From NCBI GenBank assembly GCA_903847285.1, contig CAINDH010000016.1:1-64000 (forward strand): a stretch of DNA of 64,000 bases, read 5' to 3'. Both the position numbers and the translations under genes were made by a program. The DNA comes from an uncultured Verrucomicrobia subdivision 3 bacterium (lineage in GTDB: Bacteria; Verrucomicrobiota; Verrucomicrobiae; Limisphaerales; UBA11358). The notes beneath the pieces were generated by a model, which made no database searches, was not told the DNA's origin, and saw only the letters and a list, made by a program, of their open reading frames with translations. Positions 19,563 through 28,413 of this stretch are shown here, in pieces (the first letter of the stretch is position 1; every line of letters starts with the position of its first letter).

Positions 19563-20960
19563 GTGTTCCTCGGCTTAACCTGCTGGGTGTTGGCAACCGT
19601 AAACATTGTCGCCGGAGCGGAGACAACCGGGCCATCTCCCGGTGGCCCGGCCCAAAACCGGCCCAACATTCTATTCATCTTGGCCGATGATTTCGGTCGT
19701 GAATTGCTGCCCAGTTACGGCGGGCAAACGGATTACCACACCCCGCGTCTTCAGCAATTGGCCACCGCGGGCATGCAGTTTCAAAATTGCTACGCCACGC
19801 CACTGTGCGCGCCCAGTCGCGTTGAACTGATGACCGGTCGTTATAGTTATCGTAATTACACGCAGTGGGGACAACTCGATCCACGGCAAGTCACCTTGGC
19901 CCAGCAATTGCGCGCGGCGGGCTATGCCACCGGACTGTTCGGCAAATGGCAGATGGATGGATGGCAGGAAAATCCGCCGGCCATCGTGCAGGCGGGATTT
20001 GTCGAGTATTGCTCCTTTAACTCGCAACAGGAGTTGAAGGACAGCGCGGAAGGGCTTGGCAATTGTTATTGGGGAGTAACGATTCTGTGTCCGGGAAAAG
20101 CCACAAAACCCGATCGCTACGGCCCGGATGTGTTCGCGGACGCCGCGGTGGAGTTCATGAAACGGCATCGCTCGGAGCCATTCCTTGCCTACTGCTGCCT
20201 GCCGCTGATTCACCGGCCGTTTCAACCGACGCCGGAACAGCCCGGCACGCCTGCGGCGGGCGCGATTCCGCCAAAAGCCATTTTGGGTGCGCGCGGCGCG
20301 GCGACCAATTTTCCAGCGATGGTGCGTTACACGGACCGGATCGTGGGGCGGCTGCTGGATGCCTTGACCGATCTGGGGCTGGCAGAGAATACGATTGTCA
20401 TTTTCACGGGTGACAACGGCACGGATAACGTTGCGGAAGCGACTCCCGTTCGGTCGGAATTTCTCGGGCAACGTGTGCGCGGGGGAAAATATTTTCCGAC
20501 GGAACTGGGGGTGAATGTTCCCTTGCTCGTTCGGTGGCCCGGCCACGTGCCGGCGGGGCGGGTGACAAGCGCGTTAGTGGACTTCACGGATATTCTGCCG
20601 ACGCTGTGTGAAGTCGCAGGAGCAACGTTGCCGGAAAACTATCCACTTGACGGGCGCAGCTTTTTGGCTTGCCTGCTCGGGCATGACACCACAGCTAAAC
20701 GTGGCGTCTTCACCTGGGGCAACTTCGAGAACAACTCGAGCAAATACAAACAACCCGCGCTGCACACCGACCAATTGCTCGACGTCATTCGCGATGAACG
20801 CTGGAAGTTCTACAGCGACGGGCGCCTGTTCGACCTGCTAAACGATTTTTTGGAGCGCGGGCCGGTTGCCGTTGGCGCGAGTGCAGAGGCGGACGCGGCG
20901 CGGGCGCGTTTGCGACAACAAATGAAGGAGTTGCGCGACTCGTCGCCACGCGTCTGGTAA
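19563..20960 (+). CDS. Arylsulfatase-type sulfatase
   Basis: A 465-residue type I sulfatase: NILFILADDFGREL (35-48) supplies metal ligands, Cys82 in LCAPSRVELMTG is the formylglycine precursor, and FTGDNGTDN and GVNVPLLVRWPG follow. The GTG at 19563 is preceded by GGAGG with a 7-base gap. However, the frame stays open upstream to an ATA codon at 19488 that has its own GGAG 5 bases ahead and would add a basic segment to the signal peptide (see findings). It belongs to a different subgroup from the two IDS-like sulfatases that flank it, so it probably attacks a different sulfate position. Confidence 0.88.
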   Translation: MFLGLTCWVLATVNIVAGAETTGPSPGGPAQNRPNILFILADDFGRELLPSYGGQTDYHTPRLQQLATAGMQFQNCYATPLCAPSRVELMTGRYSYRNYTQWGQLDPRQVTLAQQLRAAGYATGLFGKWQMDGWQENPPAIVQAGFVEYCSFNSQQELKDSAEGLGNCYWGVTILCPGKATKPDRYGPDVFADAAVEFMKRHRSEPFLAYCCLPLIHRPFQPTPEQPGTPAAGAIPPKAILGARGAATNFPAMVRYTDRIVGRLLDALTDLGLAENTIVIFTGDNGTDNVAEATPVRSEFLGQRVRGGKYFPTELGVNVPLLVRWPGHVPAGRVTSALVDFTDILPTLCEVAGATLPENYPLDGRSFLACLLGHDTTAKRGVFTWGNFENNSSKYKQPALHTDQLLDVIRDERWKFYSDGRLFDLLNDFLERGPVAVGASAEADAARARLRQQMKELRDSSPRVW

Positions 20961-21032
20961 ACCGAATTTGCAGGCTGCAACGCCGTTTGTCCGTGTGCGA
21001 GTTGCCGGCCGGCTGCGCCCAAAAAGCAATTT

Positions 21033-22580
21033 ATGAAAACCTTCTCTCGATTCCGTGTTGTCTCGAACGAACCCGGTCACGGCCGCTGGCTGCTGGCCGT
21101 GCTGTTCTTGTTCTTCGTGGTGACCGCGCAGCCGGCTGAACCTGCAACCCCGAAGTGGAACGTCCTGTTCATCGCTTCCGATGACCTGCGCTGCGATCTC
21201 GGTTGTTTCGGCAACCCGCTGGTTCAGACGCCCAATATTGACCGGCTGGCCGCGCGCGGCCGCTTGTTCACCCGCGACTATTGCCAGCAAGCATTGTGCA
21301 ATCCATCCCGCGCCTCGTTCATGACTGGCCTGCGGCCGGACCACACCGGCGTTTACAATCTAACCGATCATTTTCGAAAAGAGCATCCGGACATTGTGAC
21401 GCTGCCGGAATTGTTCAAGCAGAATGGCTATGAAGCGGTTGGCATCGGCAAGATTTATCACAATTTGAACACCGTGCCCGCTGGCGATCCGGCATCGTGG
21501 AGCCGGCCGCAAATCCTTTTTTGGGGCAATCATCTCATCGACCAGCCGCAGATAGCGGGCTACACCAACGTGCCCTTTGACCGGCTGCCGCCGACGCAGT
21601 GCTACGACTTGCCCGACGAGGCATATCTGGATGGCCGCATCGCGGCGGCGGCGGTTAAGACGCTGCGGGAGTTGAAGGACAAGCCCTTCTTTCTCGGTGT
21701 CGGGTTCTGGAAGCCGCATCTGCCTTACAACGCGCCCAAGAAATACTGGGACCTCTACGATCCCGCGAAGATTCCGCCACCGTCGCCCGCGGCTTGGCCG
21801 CTAGGCGCGCCGGAAATTGCCTGGCACAATTCGCCCGAGCTCCGTGGATACTTCGGGATGCCCAAGCAAGGCCCCTTTCCCGCCGCCGATCTCGCGCGGC
21901 TGCGCCACGGTTATCTGGCCGCCATCAGTTTTGTGGACGCAAATGTGGGCAAGGTGCTGGACGAGCTGAACCGGCTCGGGCTGGCCGACAAAACCATCGT
22001 GGTGCTGGTGGGCGACAACGGCTACGAACTCGGCGAACACACGCTGTTCGGCAAGGAATCGAACTTTGAGCTGGACGCCAATGTGCCGCTGCTCATCGCC
22101 GTGCCCGGCCAGCGCGCACCCGGCATAAAAACCCGTTCGCTGGCAGAACTGGTGGACATTTACCCCACGCTGGCCGATCTCTGCGGGATCAAACCGCCGG
22201 CGGATCTGGATGGCGTCAGCCTGCGGCCCATCCTGGACGATCCGGCACAGAAGGTTAGCGACTACGCGCTGACGCAGAACCCGCGCCCGGTGGATTTCAA
22301 AGGCACGGGCACCATGGGATATTCGCTCCGCACCGATCGCTACCGCTACACCGAGTGGTTGAACTGGCAGACAGGCGGGATTGAGGCGCTCGAACTTTAC
22401 GACCATGCGAACGACCCCGGTGAAACCGTGAATCACGCCGATGAAAAAGATTTCACGGATGAATTGCATCGGCACCAACAATTGCTGTCGGCTGAATTTC
22501 AACGGCATCCGCCGCCCTGGCAAAAACACGCTTCAATCCCGGCACGACACAACCCGCAAACAAATACCATTTCACCATGA
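21033..22580 (+). CDS. Iduronate-2-sulfatase-like sulfatase (copy 2)
   Basis: A 515-residue exported sulfatase with a membrane/signal segment at about residues 17-36. Metal site residues lie in ASDDLRCDLGCFGNP. Cys89 in QALCNPSRASFMTG is the site converted to formylglycine. VLVGDNGYELGEHTLFGK is the late conserved block. It is closely related to the sulfatase at 17597 along its whole length, including the C-terminal HPPPWQKHA block. Its stop overlaps the ATG of the lipoprotein fusion at 22577, the same arrangement as copy 1 with its truncated partner. Confidence 0.92.
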   Translation: MKTFSRFRVVSNEPGHGRWLLAVLFLFFVVTAQPAEPATPKWNVLFIASDDLRCDLGCFGNPLVQTPNIDRLAARGRLFTRDYCQQALCNPSRASFMTGLRPDHTGVYNLTDHFRKEHPDIVTLPELFKQNGYEAVGIGKIYHNLNTVPAGDPASWSRPQILFWGNHLIDQPQIAGYTNVPFDRLPPTQCYDLPDEAYLDGRIAAAAVKTLRELKDKPFFLGVGFWKPHLPYNAPKKYWDLYDPAKIPPPSPAAWPLGAPEIAWHNSPELRGYFGMPKQGPFPAADLARLRHGYLAAISFVDANVGKVLDELNRLGLADKTIVVLVGDNGYELGEHTLFGKESNFELDANVPLLIAVPGQRAPGIKTRSLAELVDIYPTLADLCGIKPPADLDGVSLRPILDDPAQKVSDYALTQNPRPVDFKGTGTMGYSLRTDRYRYTEWLNWQTGGIEALELYDHANDPGETVNHADEKDFTDELHRHQQLLSAEFQRHPPPWQKHASIPARHNPQTNTISP

Positions 22581-24676
22581 GACGACTGCCATCAACTTTT
22601 TTGGGGCTGACTTGTGCCTTCTTATTGCAATCATGCGCTGCAAACAATGTCGCATCGCGCGGGCCAGAGAAAGTTCCCGGCGTGGTGATTAATCATTCCC
22701 CCGCGCCATCTGGTCGCTATCTCGGCTCGCCAAGCCTGGTCATTTTGCCAGATGGTAATTATCTGGCGTCGCATGATTTTTTTGGTCCGAAGAGCGGCAA
22801 CACGGAGAGCGGCGTCACGGAAATTTTTTGTTCGACGAACCGTGGCGCGACGTGGAGCCGGGTGGCCGAACTCCATGCCGTGTTTTGGCATAATCTGTTT
22901 GTGCATCGCGGCGCGGTTTATCTCATCGGCACCACCAAGGAATACGGCCAAATCATCATCCGCCGTTCCATGGATGATGGCCGCACCTGGACCGAGCCGG
23001 ACTCGCCCGCCACCGGCCAGCTCACGACGCGCGGCCATTGGCACACCGCGCCGGTGCCGGTGGTCGAGCACGCCGGAAGAGTCTGGCGCGCATTTGAGAA
23101 CGCGGATAACGGCACGGTGTGGGGCAAGCGTTTTTGCGCCGGCATGTTATCCGCACCGGCGGACGCGGATCTGTTGAACGCCACGAACTGGACATTCAGT
23201 AATTTTTTGCCGGGCAATCCGCAGTGGCTCGATGGCGATTTTGGCGGGTGGCTTGAAGGCAACGCGGTGGTTACGCAGGCGGGTAAAATCGTTGATCTGC
23301 TCCGATGCGATGTCCACACACCACAGGAACGCGCGGCGATGGTTGAAATAAGCGATGATGGAAAGACGGCAGAATTTGATCCGGCCGCGGGCTTTGTGGA
23401 TTTTCCTGGCGGGGCAAAGAAGTTCACGGTTCGCTTCGACCCACTATCAAAGAAATATTGGACGCTGGCGAATGTGGTCGCGGAAAAAGACCGTAGTAAT
23501 TTGCCAGGTGCTGTTCGGAACAGGCTGGCGCTTACCTCTTCACCCGACCTGATACATTGGCAAGTGTGCCGCGAAGTGTTGCGCCACGAGCAGCCGGAAA
23601 AATTTGGTTTTCAATATGCCGATTGGCAATTTGACGGAGAAGATATCATCGCCGTTTGTCGGACTGCTTTTGACGACAAGACCGGTGGTGCTCACAACTA
23701 TCATGACGCAAATTTCATAACCTTTCACCGATTCGAAAATTTCCGCCGATTTGCCCCTGTCAACAAAGCAGGTGTGGAGAGATCGGCATCGGCTGTCGTT
23801 CCGCTTTGGCGTGATGGCCCGGTTGAATCGAAAAACCTGTTGTTACCAGAACAGATTGAAGATCGGGGCCAGCCCGGGTTTCCGGATCGTCGGCATCGCA
23901 ATATAACCAATCCTGAAATCGAATTTTTTCGAGCGGAAAAACCAAATGGTAGTGGCGTGATAATCATGCCGGGAGGCGGATATTGGTATGTGGTCATGGA
24001 CAAGGAAGGTCGCAATGTGGCGCGATGGTTCAATTCGATCGGCGTCAACGCCTTCGTGTTAAAATATCGCTTGCCGAACACAACCACGAACCGGTTTGGA
24101 CCCGAAATCCCGCTGCAAGATGCGCAACGCGCCCTCCGTCTGGTGCGCAGCCGGGCAAATGAGTTCGGCGTTCAGCCAGATCGCATCGGAGCTATCGGCT
24201 TCAGCGCGGGCGGACATCTGGCCTCCACGCTCGGCACGCACTTTGACGCCGGGGATTCAACGGCGACTGATTTTGTGGACCGCGTAAGCTGCCGCCCGGA
24301 TTTTTTGATGCTGGGTTATCCTGTCATCTCGATGGACGAAACGATCACGCACGGTGGATCCCGCAACGAGTTACTCGGCAAAAATCCATCCGTAGACTTG
24401 ATTCGCCGTTTCTCGAATGAGTTACAGGTTGTGACCAATATGCCGCCGGTATTTTTATTTTCCGCAACCGATGATACAACGGTGAAAGTGGATAACAGCC
24501 TGCGGTTTTATGCAGCCGCCCGCGCGGCTGGAGTTCCCGCCGAGCTGCATCTTTACGAACAAGGCGGGCACGGATTCGGTATCCGCGCCAATATTCGTGC
24601 TGGCACAAACTGGACAATCATTTGTGAATCATGGCTGCGCTCGCATGGTTGGTTGAAAGCAAAATCACCTTCTTGA
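22577..24676 (+). CDS. Lipoprotein fusion: sialidase-like propeller plus alpha/beta-hydrolase esterase
   Basis: A 699-residue two-domain protein. The N-terminus has a lipoprotein-type signal with Cys20 in LLQSCAANN (the lipobox is not perfect). Residues 35-395 form a BNR/sialidase-like propeller (STNRGATWSR, SMDDGRTWTE) homologous to the second half of the protein at 7568. Residues 440-695 form an alpha/beta-hydrolase of the BD-FAE/acetyl-xylan-esterase type: oxyanion block MPGGGYWYV, nucleophile Ser543 in IGFSAGGHL, a candidate Asp in SATDDTTVKV and His in EQGGHGFGI. It is translationally coupled to the sulfatase. A combined glycan-trimming and de-esterifying surface enzyme is the simplest reading. 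Confidence 0.8.
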   Translation: MRRLPSTFLGLTCAFLLQSCAANNVASRGPEKVPGVVINHSPAPSGRYLGSPSLVILPDGNYLASHDFFGPKSGNTESGVTEIFCSTNRGATWSRVAELHAVFWHNLFVHRGAVYLIGTTKEYGQIIIRRSMDDGRTWTEPDSPATGQLTTRGHWHTAPVPVVEHAGRVWRAFENADNGTVWGKRFCAGMLSAPADADLLNATNWTFSNFLPGNPQWLDGDFGGWLEGNAVVTQAGKIVDLLRCDVHTPQERAAMVEISDDGKTAEFDPAAGFVDFPGGAKKFTVRFDPLSKKYWTLANVVAEKDRSNLPGAVRNRLALTSSPDLIHWQVCREVLRHEQPEKFGFQYADWQFDGEDIIAVCRTAFDDKTGGAHNYHDANFITFHRFENFRRFAPVNKAGVERSASAVVPLWRDGPVESKNLLLPEQIEDRGQPGFPDRRHRNITNPEIEFFRAEKPNGSGVIIMPGGGYWYVVMDKEGRNVARWFNSIGVNAFVLKYRLPNTTTNRFGPEIPLQDAQRALRLVRSRANEFGVQPDRIGAIGFSAGGHLASTLGTHFDAGDSTATDFVDRVSCRPDFLMLGYPVISMDETITHGGSRNELLGKNPSVDLIRRFSNELQVVTNMPPVFLFSATDDTTVKVDNSLRFYAAARAAGVPAELHLYEQGGHGFGIRANIRAGTNWTIICESWLRSHGWLKAKSPS

Positions 24677-24715
24677 TCCAGATGAAATCACGACCGAGCC
24701 TCCCGAATCAAATAG

Positions 24716-25993
24716 ATGTCGAATTCAAACCGGCATAATTCACCCGACTGTTATGCCTGGGTTCTGGTTGGCCTGCTCTGGCCGGTCGTAATGCTCAATT
24801 ACCTGGATCGGCAGATGGTTTCCACCATTCGCGCCTCCATTCGCGCCGACATTCCCGGCATTGCCAATGATCAGGATTTTGGGCTGCTAATGGCCGTGTT
24901 CATGTGGGTCTATGCGTTCTTGAGTCCGGTGGGTGGCTTCATCGCCGACAAATTCAACCGTCGCTGGACGGTCATCGGAAGCTTGTTTGTATGGTCGGCG
25001 GTGACTTGGGCGACCGGTCACGCGACGACCTACTCACAGATGCTGACGTTCCGCGCGCTCATGGCCATCAGCGAGGCGTTTTATTTTCCGGCAGCCCTGG
25101 CGCTCATCGCGGATTTTCACACAGGTGGCACGCGGGCCAAAGCCATCGGCATTCATCAAAGCGGAATCTACGTCGGTCTCGCGCTTGGTGGGTTAGGCGG
25201 TTATATCGCGCAGACCAGTTCGTGGCGTAATTGCTTCACCTGGTTCGGCGCGGCTGGGGTAATTTACGCCGTCGTGTTAATGCTTGTGTTGAAAGATAAA
25301 ACATTCACGGCGGACGAGACCGAAAAATTGAATCAGAATCCGGTGACCCTTGGCGATACTTTGCGCTCGTTGTGGACGCAGCCAGCTTTCTGGATTCTCG
25401 TGGTATATTTCACTCTGCCCGCCATTGCTGGATGGGTTACCAAAAACTGGCTGCCGACTTATTTGGCCGACACGTTTAATCTCAAGGAAGGGCCAGCGGG
25501 TCTATCGGCAACTGGGTATATCCAAGTCTCTTCATTTATTGGTGTTTTGCTGGGCGGGGTGGTTGCCGATTGGTGGATTCAACGGACTGCGCGAGGCCGG
25601 ATTTTTACCAGCGCCATAGGTGTGTTTTTGCTCGTGCCCGCACTGCTGGGGCTTGGCTATGCGTGGAATTTGGGGGCTGCTATCGCGTTTATGATTTTAT
25701 TCGGACTTGGTTGGGGATTATTTGACTGCAACAACATGCCAATTCTTTGCCAAATCGTCCGACCACAACACCGCGCCACGGGGTATGGATTTATGAACCT
25801 GGTCAGCATCAGCGTCGGCGCAATGGCGACGGTCGCGCTGGGTTGGATGCGAGATCATCACATAGGTTTTTCAGTCGCATTTGCCTTGTCAGCAGTGGTG
25901 GCATTGTTCAGTGGGGTTATAATTCTATTAGTGAGGCCACGCGCTGAAAACTTGAAACCCGTAGTCACAATTTTGGGAGCAGGCCGCGAGTGA
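24716..25993 (+). CDS. MFS transporter, anion:cation symporter (hexuronate transporter-like)
   Basis: A 425-residue major facilitator protein with about 12 predicted membrane helices. The N-terminal LNYLDRQMVSTIRASI block and the loop GGFIADKFNRRW (motif A position) are typical of the anion:cation symporter branch that includes ExuT/DgoT-like sugar-acid carriers. It begins 39 bases after the lipoprotein fusion and closes the glycan-degradation series, so it probably imports the released acidic sugar. The substrate is not determined by sequence. Confidence 0.85.
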   Translation: MSNSNRHNSPDCYAWVLVGLLWPVVMLNYLDRQMVSTIRASIRADIPGIANDQDFGLLMAVFMWVYAFLSPVGGFIADKFNRRWTVIGSLFVWSAVTWATGHATTYSQMLTFRALMAISEAFYFPAALALIADFHTGGTRAKAIGIHQSGIYVGLALGGLGGYIAQTSSWRNCFTWFGAAGVIYAVVLMLVLKDKTFTADETEKLNQNPVTLGDTLRSLWTQPAFWILVVYFTLPAIAGWVTKNWLPTYLADTFNLKEGPAGLSATGYIQVSSFIGVLLGGVVADWWIQRTARGRIFTSAIGVFLLVPALLGLGYAWNLGAAIAFMILFGLGWGLFDCNNMPILCQIVRPQHRATGYGFMNLVSISVGAMATVALGWMRDHHIGFSVAFALSAVVALFSGVIILLVRPRAENLKPVVTILGAGRE

Positions 25994-26250
25994 ATGTCGG
26001 TTGCCATCGGTTGCCGAAATCAACTTATTAGTCCCCATTAAGACCGATTTTCTGGGATTAACAAACGACAGCCAATAAATGCGATTCTTCTTTATTTTAA
26101 AGCCATAAATGAGGATTTGATGGCAATATTCCGCACGCTTTCAGCTGAATCGTAACTATCCCAACGGGACTTTATTGTAGGCCTGCTGTTCGCGCTTGCC
26201 ACTTGGCTCCGGCAAACTAGAAATAAGCTTGCGCATGTTCACGGAATAAG

Positions 26251-26276
26251 CAATGTTCACGGAACCGTGAACATTG
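26251..26276. promoter_or_regulatory. Palindromic operator of the AbiE-like toxin-antitoxin operon
   Basis: A perfect inverted repeat: arm CAATGTTCACGG at 26251-26262, two-base centre, arm CCGTGAACATTG at 26265-26276. A third copy of the half-site (ATGTTCACGGAA) lies at 26235-26246, 18 bases upstream of the equivalent base in the palindrome. A weak promoter-like pair, TTGCCA (26196) and TAGAAA (26218) with 16-base spacing, precedes it. AbiEi antitoxins of type IV systems repress their own operon by binding inverted repeats, so this is the expected autoregulatory site. It overlaps the GTG that would otherwise be the first start codon. Confidence 0.75.
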
Positions 26277-26284
26277 CCATAAAC

Positions 26285-27394
26285 ATGAACAGACCGCTAT
26301 CGCCGGCGCAACTGGATCGAGCGCTTGCGGCTAGGCTGCGGGAATTGCTCGATCAGGTGGAGTGGTTGAAGGGAGCGGAAGTCAAACCGGTGGCGTCACC
26401 GGCCGGTTTTGATCTGCTGGCCACCTTACCGCTGGCCGACGGTAGTCGGGCGGCCTTGTGCGTGGAGTGCAAAAGCGAGTTGCGCCCGAGTTTGTTCGGC
26501 CAGATGGCGGGGCGGAAATTTTCGTCGGCTGGCAAGTTCAAGGCGGTAGTGCGGGTGCTGGCGCTGCCATGGGTTTCGCCACGCCTCGCCGAGCTGTGCG
26601 CCGAACACGGCTGGAGTTGGTTTGATCTCGCTGGCAATTACCGGTTGGATGTCTCCGGGTGGTTGCGTCTCCAACGCGCGGGCAAAGCCCCGGTGCACAA
26701 ATCTCCAAGACCCACCGCCAACTTGAGCACACCGGAAGCGGGACGGGTCGTGTGCGCCTTGCTCCTGCCGGAGAACGCCGGAATTCGCTGGACGCAACGC
26801 GAGATGCAGAACCACTGCCGGCCCAATGTAAGTCTCGGCCTGGTGAACAAAGTGGTGCGCTTTTTGCGGGATGAGGCATTCATCGAGGAGTCGGATGACG
26901 GCTTTCACCTGCGCGAACCACTCAAGCTGCTGTCAGCCTGGCGCGACGTGTATCGTTTTGAACGGCACGAGCGACGGGGTTATTTCACGCTGTTGCAGGG
27001 GAAAAAATTGCGGGAGGCGCTGTATCAGTTTGGCCTCCACGCCCAGCTGGCAGCTTACGCCTCTTTTTCGGCGGCGGAGTTCCAAGCGCCACATGTCCGC
27101 CAGTCAAAGACCTGGCTATATGTCCGGCAGCAGGATCTGGCCAAGTTCGAAGAATTGGTGGAAGCCAAGCCGGTGGATTCAGGCGAAAATCTGGTGATAT
27201 TGATTCCTGATGATGAGGGCGTTTTTTATCTGGGCGATGGTGGCATGATGGACGAGAATCGGCTGGCTGGCACGAATCTGGTGCAAACCTATGTGGATTT
27301 ATGGCATTCCGGTGGACGCGGCCAGGAGGCGGCGGAAGCGTTGCTAGAACAACGGTTGAAACCGGAATGGAAAGCGAAGGGACTTAAACTATGA
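26285..27394 (+). CDS. AbiEi-like type IV antitoxin / transcriptional autorepressor
   Basis: About 369 residues from the ATG at 26285. An in-frame GTG at 26267 lies inside the operator palindrome and is less likely. The middle region contains LCVECKSELRP and SWFDLAGNYRL, seen in the AbiEi-type family that pairs with nucleotidyltransferase toxins. A winged-helix-like segment follows (ENAGIRWTQREMQNHC, VSLGLVNKVVRFLRDEAFIEE, about residues 165-210). The stop overlaps the toxin ATG (ATGA), the normal order of antitoxin before toxin in type IV abiE systems. In that family the antitoxin neutralises the toxin without binding it and represses the operon. The gene lies just left of a tRNA fragment, consistent with island cargo. 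Confidence 0.72.
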   Translation: MNRPLSPAQLDRALAARLRELLDQVEWLKGAEVKPVASPAGFDLLATLPLADGSRAALCVECKSELRPSLFGQMAGRKFSSAGKFKAVVRVLALPWVSPRLAELCAEHGWSWFDLAGNYRLDVSGWLRLQRAGKAPVHKSPRPTANLSTPEAGRVVCALLLPENAGIRWTQREMQNHCRPNVSLGLVNKVVRFLRDEAFIEESDDGFHLREPLKLLSAWRDVYRFERHERRGYFTLLQGKKLREALYQFGLHAQLAAYASFSAAEFQAPHVRQSKTWLYVRQQDLAKFEELVEAKPVDSGENLVILIPDDEGVFYLGDGGMMDENRLAGTNLVQTYVDLWHSGGRGQEAAEALLEQRLKPEWKAKGLKL

Positions 27395-28227
27395 CTCTCG
27401 AACCTCGCCAGCGAGAAGATTACAGCGACCGGCAAATTGAAGCCGCCCATCGGGTGCTGGTGGATTTGGGGCAAGTGCTGAAATCATTCGAGGATTGCCT
27501 CGTGGTAATTGGCGGCTGGGTGCCAGACCTGTTGATGGGAAAAGCCCAAGAAGCGCATGTCGGCAGCATTGACGTGGATCTGGCACTCGACGCTGAAAAG
27601 TTGGCCGTTGGTCGGTATGCCGAGTTACTCAAAGCCCTGCTCGACACCCGCCGATACCAACAAGCCGAGGAACCGTTCAAGCTTTATGCCGAGGTTGATC
27701 TGAAAGACGGCCAGCCACCGGTCCGCGTGGACGTGGACTTTTTGAAGTCACCGGACGCGAAGACGAAGAAAAACAAACCCAAATTCACCGACAATTTCCG
27801 GCCGTTGGATGCCAGTGGATGCAGCGCCGCCTTTGAGCATCCGGAACTGGTGGTCATCACCGGCAAGATGATCAAAGGCAAGACCAACCGGGTTCAATTG
27901 CGCGTGGCTTCCATCGCGGATTTTCTGATCATGAAATCCTATGCGCTCGCCAACCGGGACAAGCCCAAGGACGCTTACGACCTGTGCTTCTGTCTCGATC
28001 ATTATCCGGGCGGCCTGAAAGAACTGGCGGCGAACTGGAAAAAGCGGGCAGCCATGAAGGATATCATCAAGGCCATCGGCATACTGAAGGAAAAATTCGC
28101 GGCGGTCGATGCGTATGGCCCAGGTCAGGTGGTGGAATTTTACAATTCAGCCAACGCCGAAGAGCAGGAACGGCAGGCCCGGCGCGCTTACGAACTGGTG
28201 CAGGAATTTTTGAAACAAGTCGGGTGA
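27391..28227 (+). CDS. AbiEii/AbiGii-type nucleotidyltransferase toxin
   Basis: A 278-residue protein of the DUF1814-type nucleotidyltransferase toxin family. The N-terminal LVVIGGWVPDLL (about residues 43-54) followed by GSIDVDLAL (65-73) gives the GG...DxD nucleotidyltransferase core, and VRVDVDFLKSP (about 111-121) supplies a further acidic strand. A helical block then follows (IADFLIMKSYALANRDKPKDAYDL), with the typical K...R..KD.YDL pattern. It is coupled to the upstream antitoxin by ATGA. Members transfer nucleotides, in studied cases to tRNA, and give abortive phage infection or growth arrest. The target here is unknown. Confidence 0.8.
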   Translation: MTLEPRQREDYSDRQIEAAHRVLVDLGQVLKSFEDCLVVIGGWVPDLLMGKAQEAHVGSIDVDLALDAEKLAVGRYAELLKALLDTRRYQQAEEPFKLYAEVDLKDGQPPVRVDVDFLKSPDAKTKKNKPKFTDNFRPLDASGCSAAFEHPELVVITGKMIKGKTNRVQLRVASIADFLIMKSYALANRDKPKDAYDLCFCLDHYPGGLKELAANWKKRAAMKDIIKAIGILKEKFAAVDAYGPGQVVEFYNSANAEEQERQARRAYELVQEFLKQVG

Positions 28228-28413
28228 AATTCGGGAGCGTGGTCAGGCAAAAAATCGGGCCTTGCAGGGGGATTTTTTTCTATCTTTTTCTATCATCCAA
28301 AATGGATTTTGTTGCTTTTTGCTGCATCTTGACGACAGCGCAAAAATCGACTTAAGGCATTGATATTGTGTATCATCCTTTGTTTTCAATGGTTTCGCAA
28401 ATAGTGCCCGACC

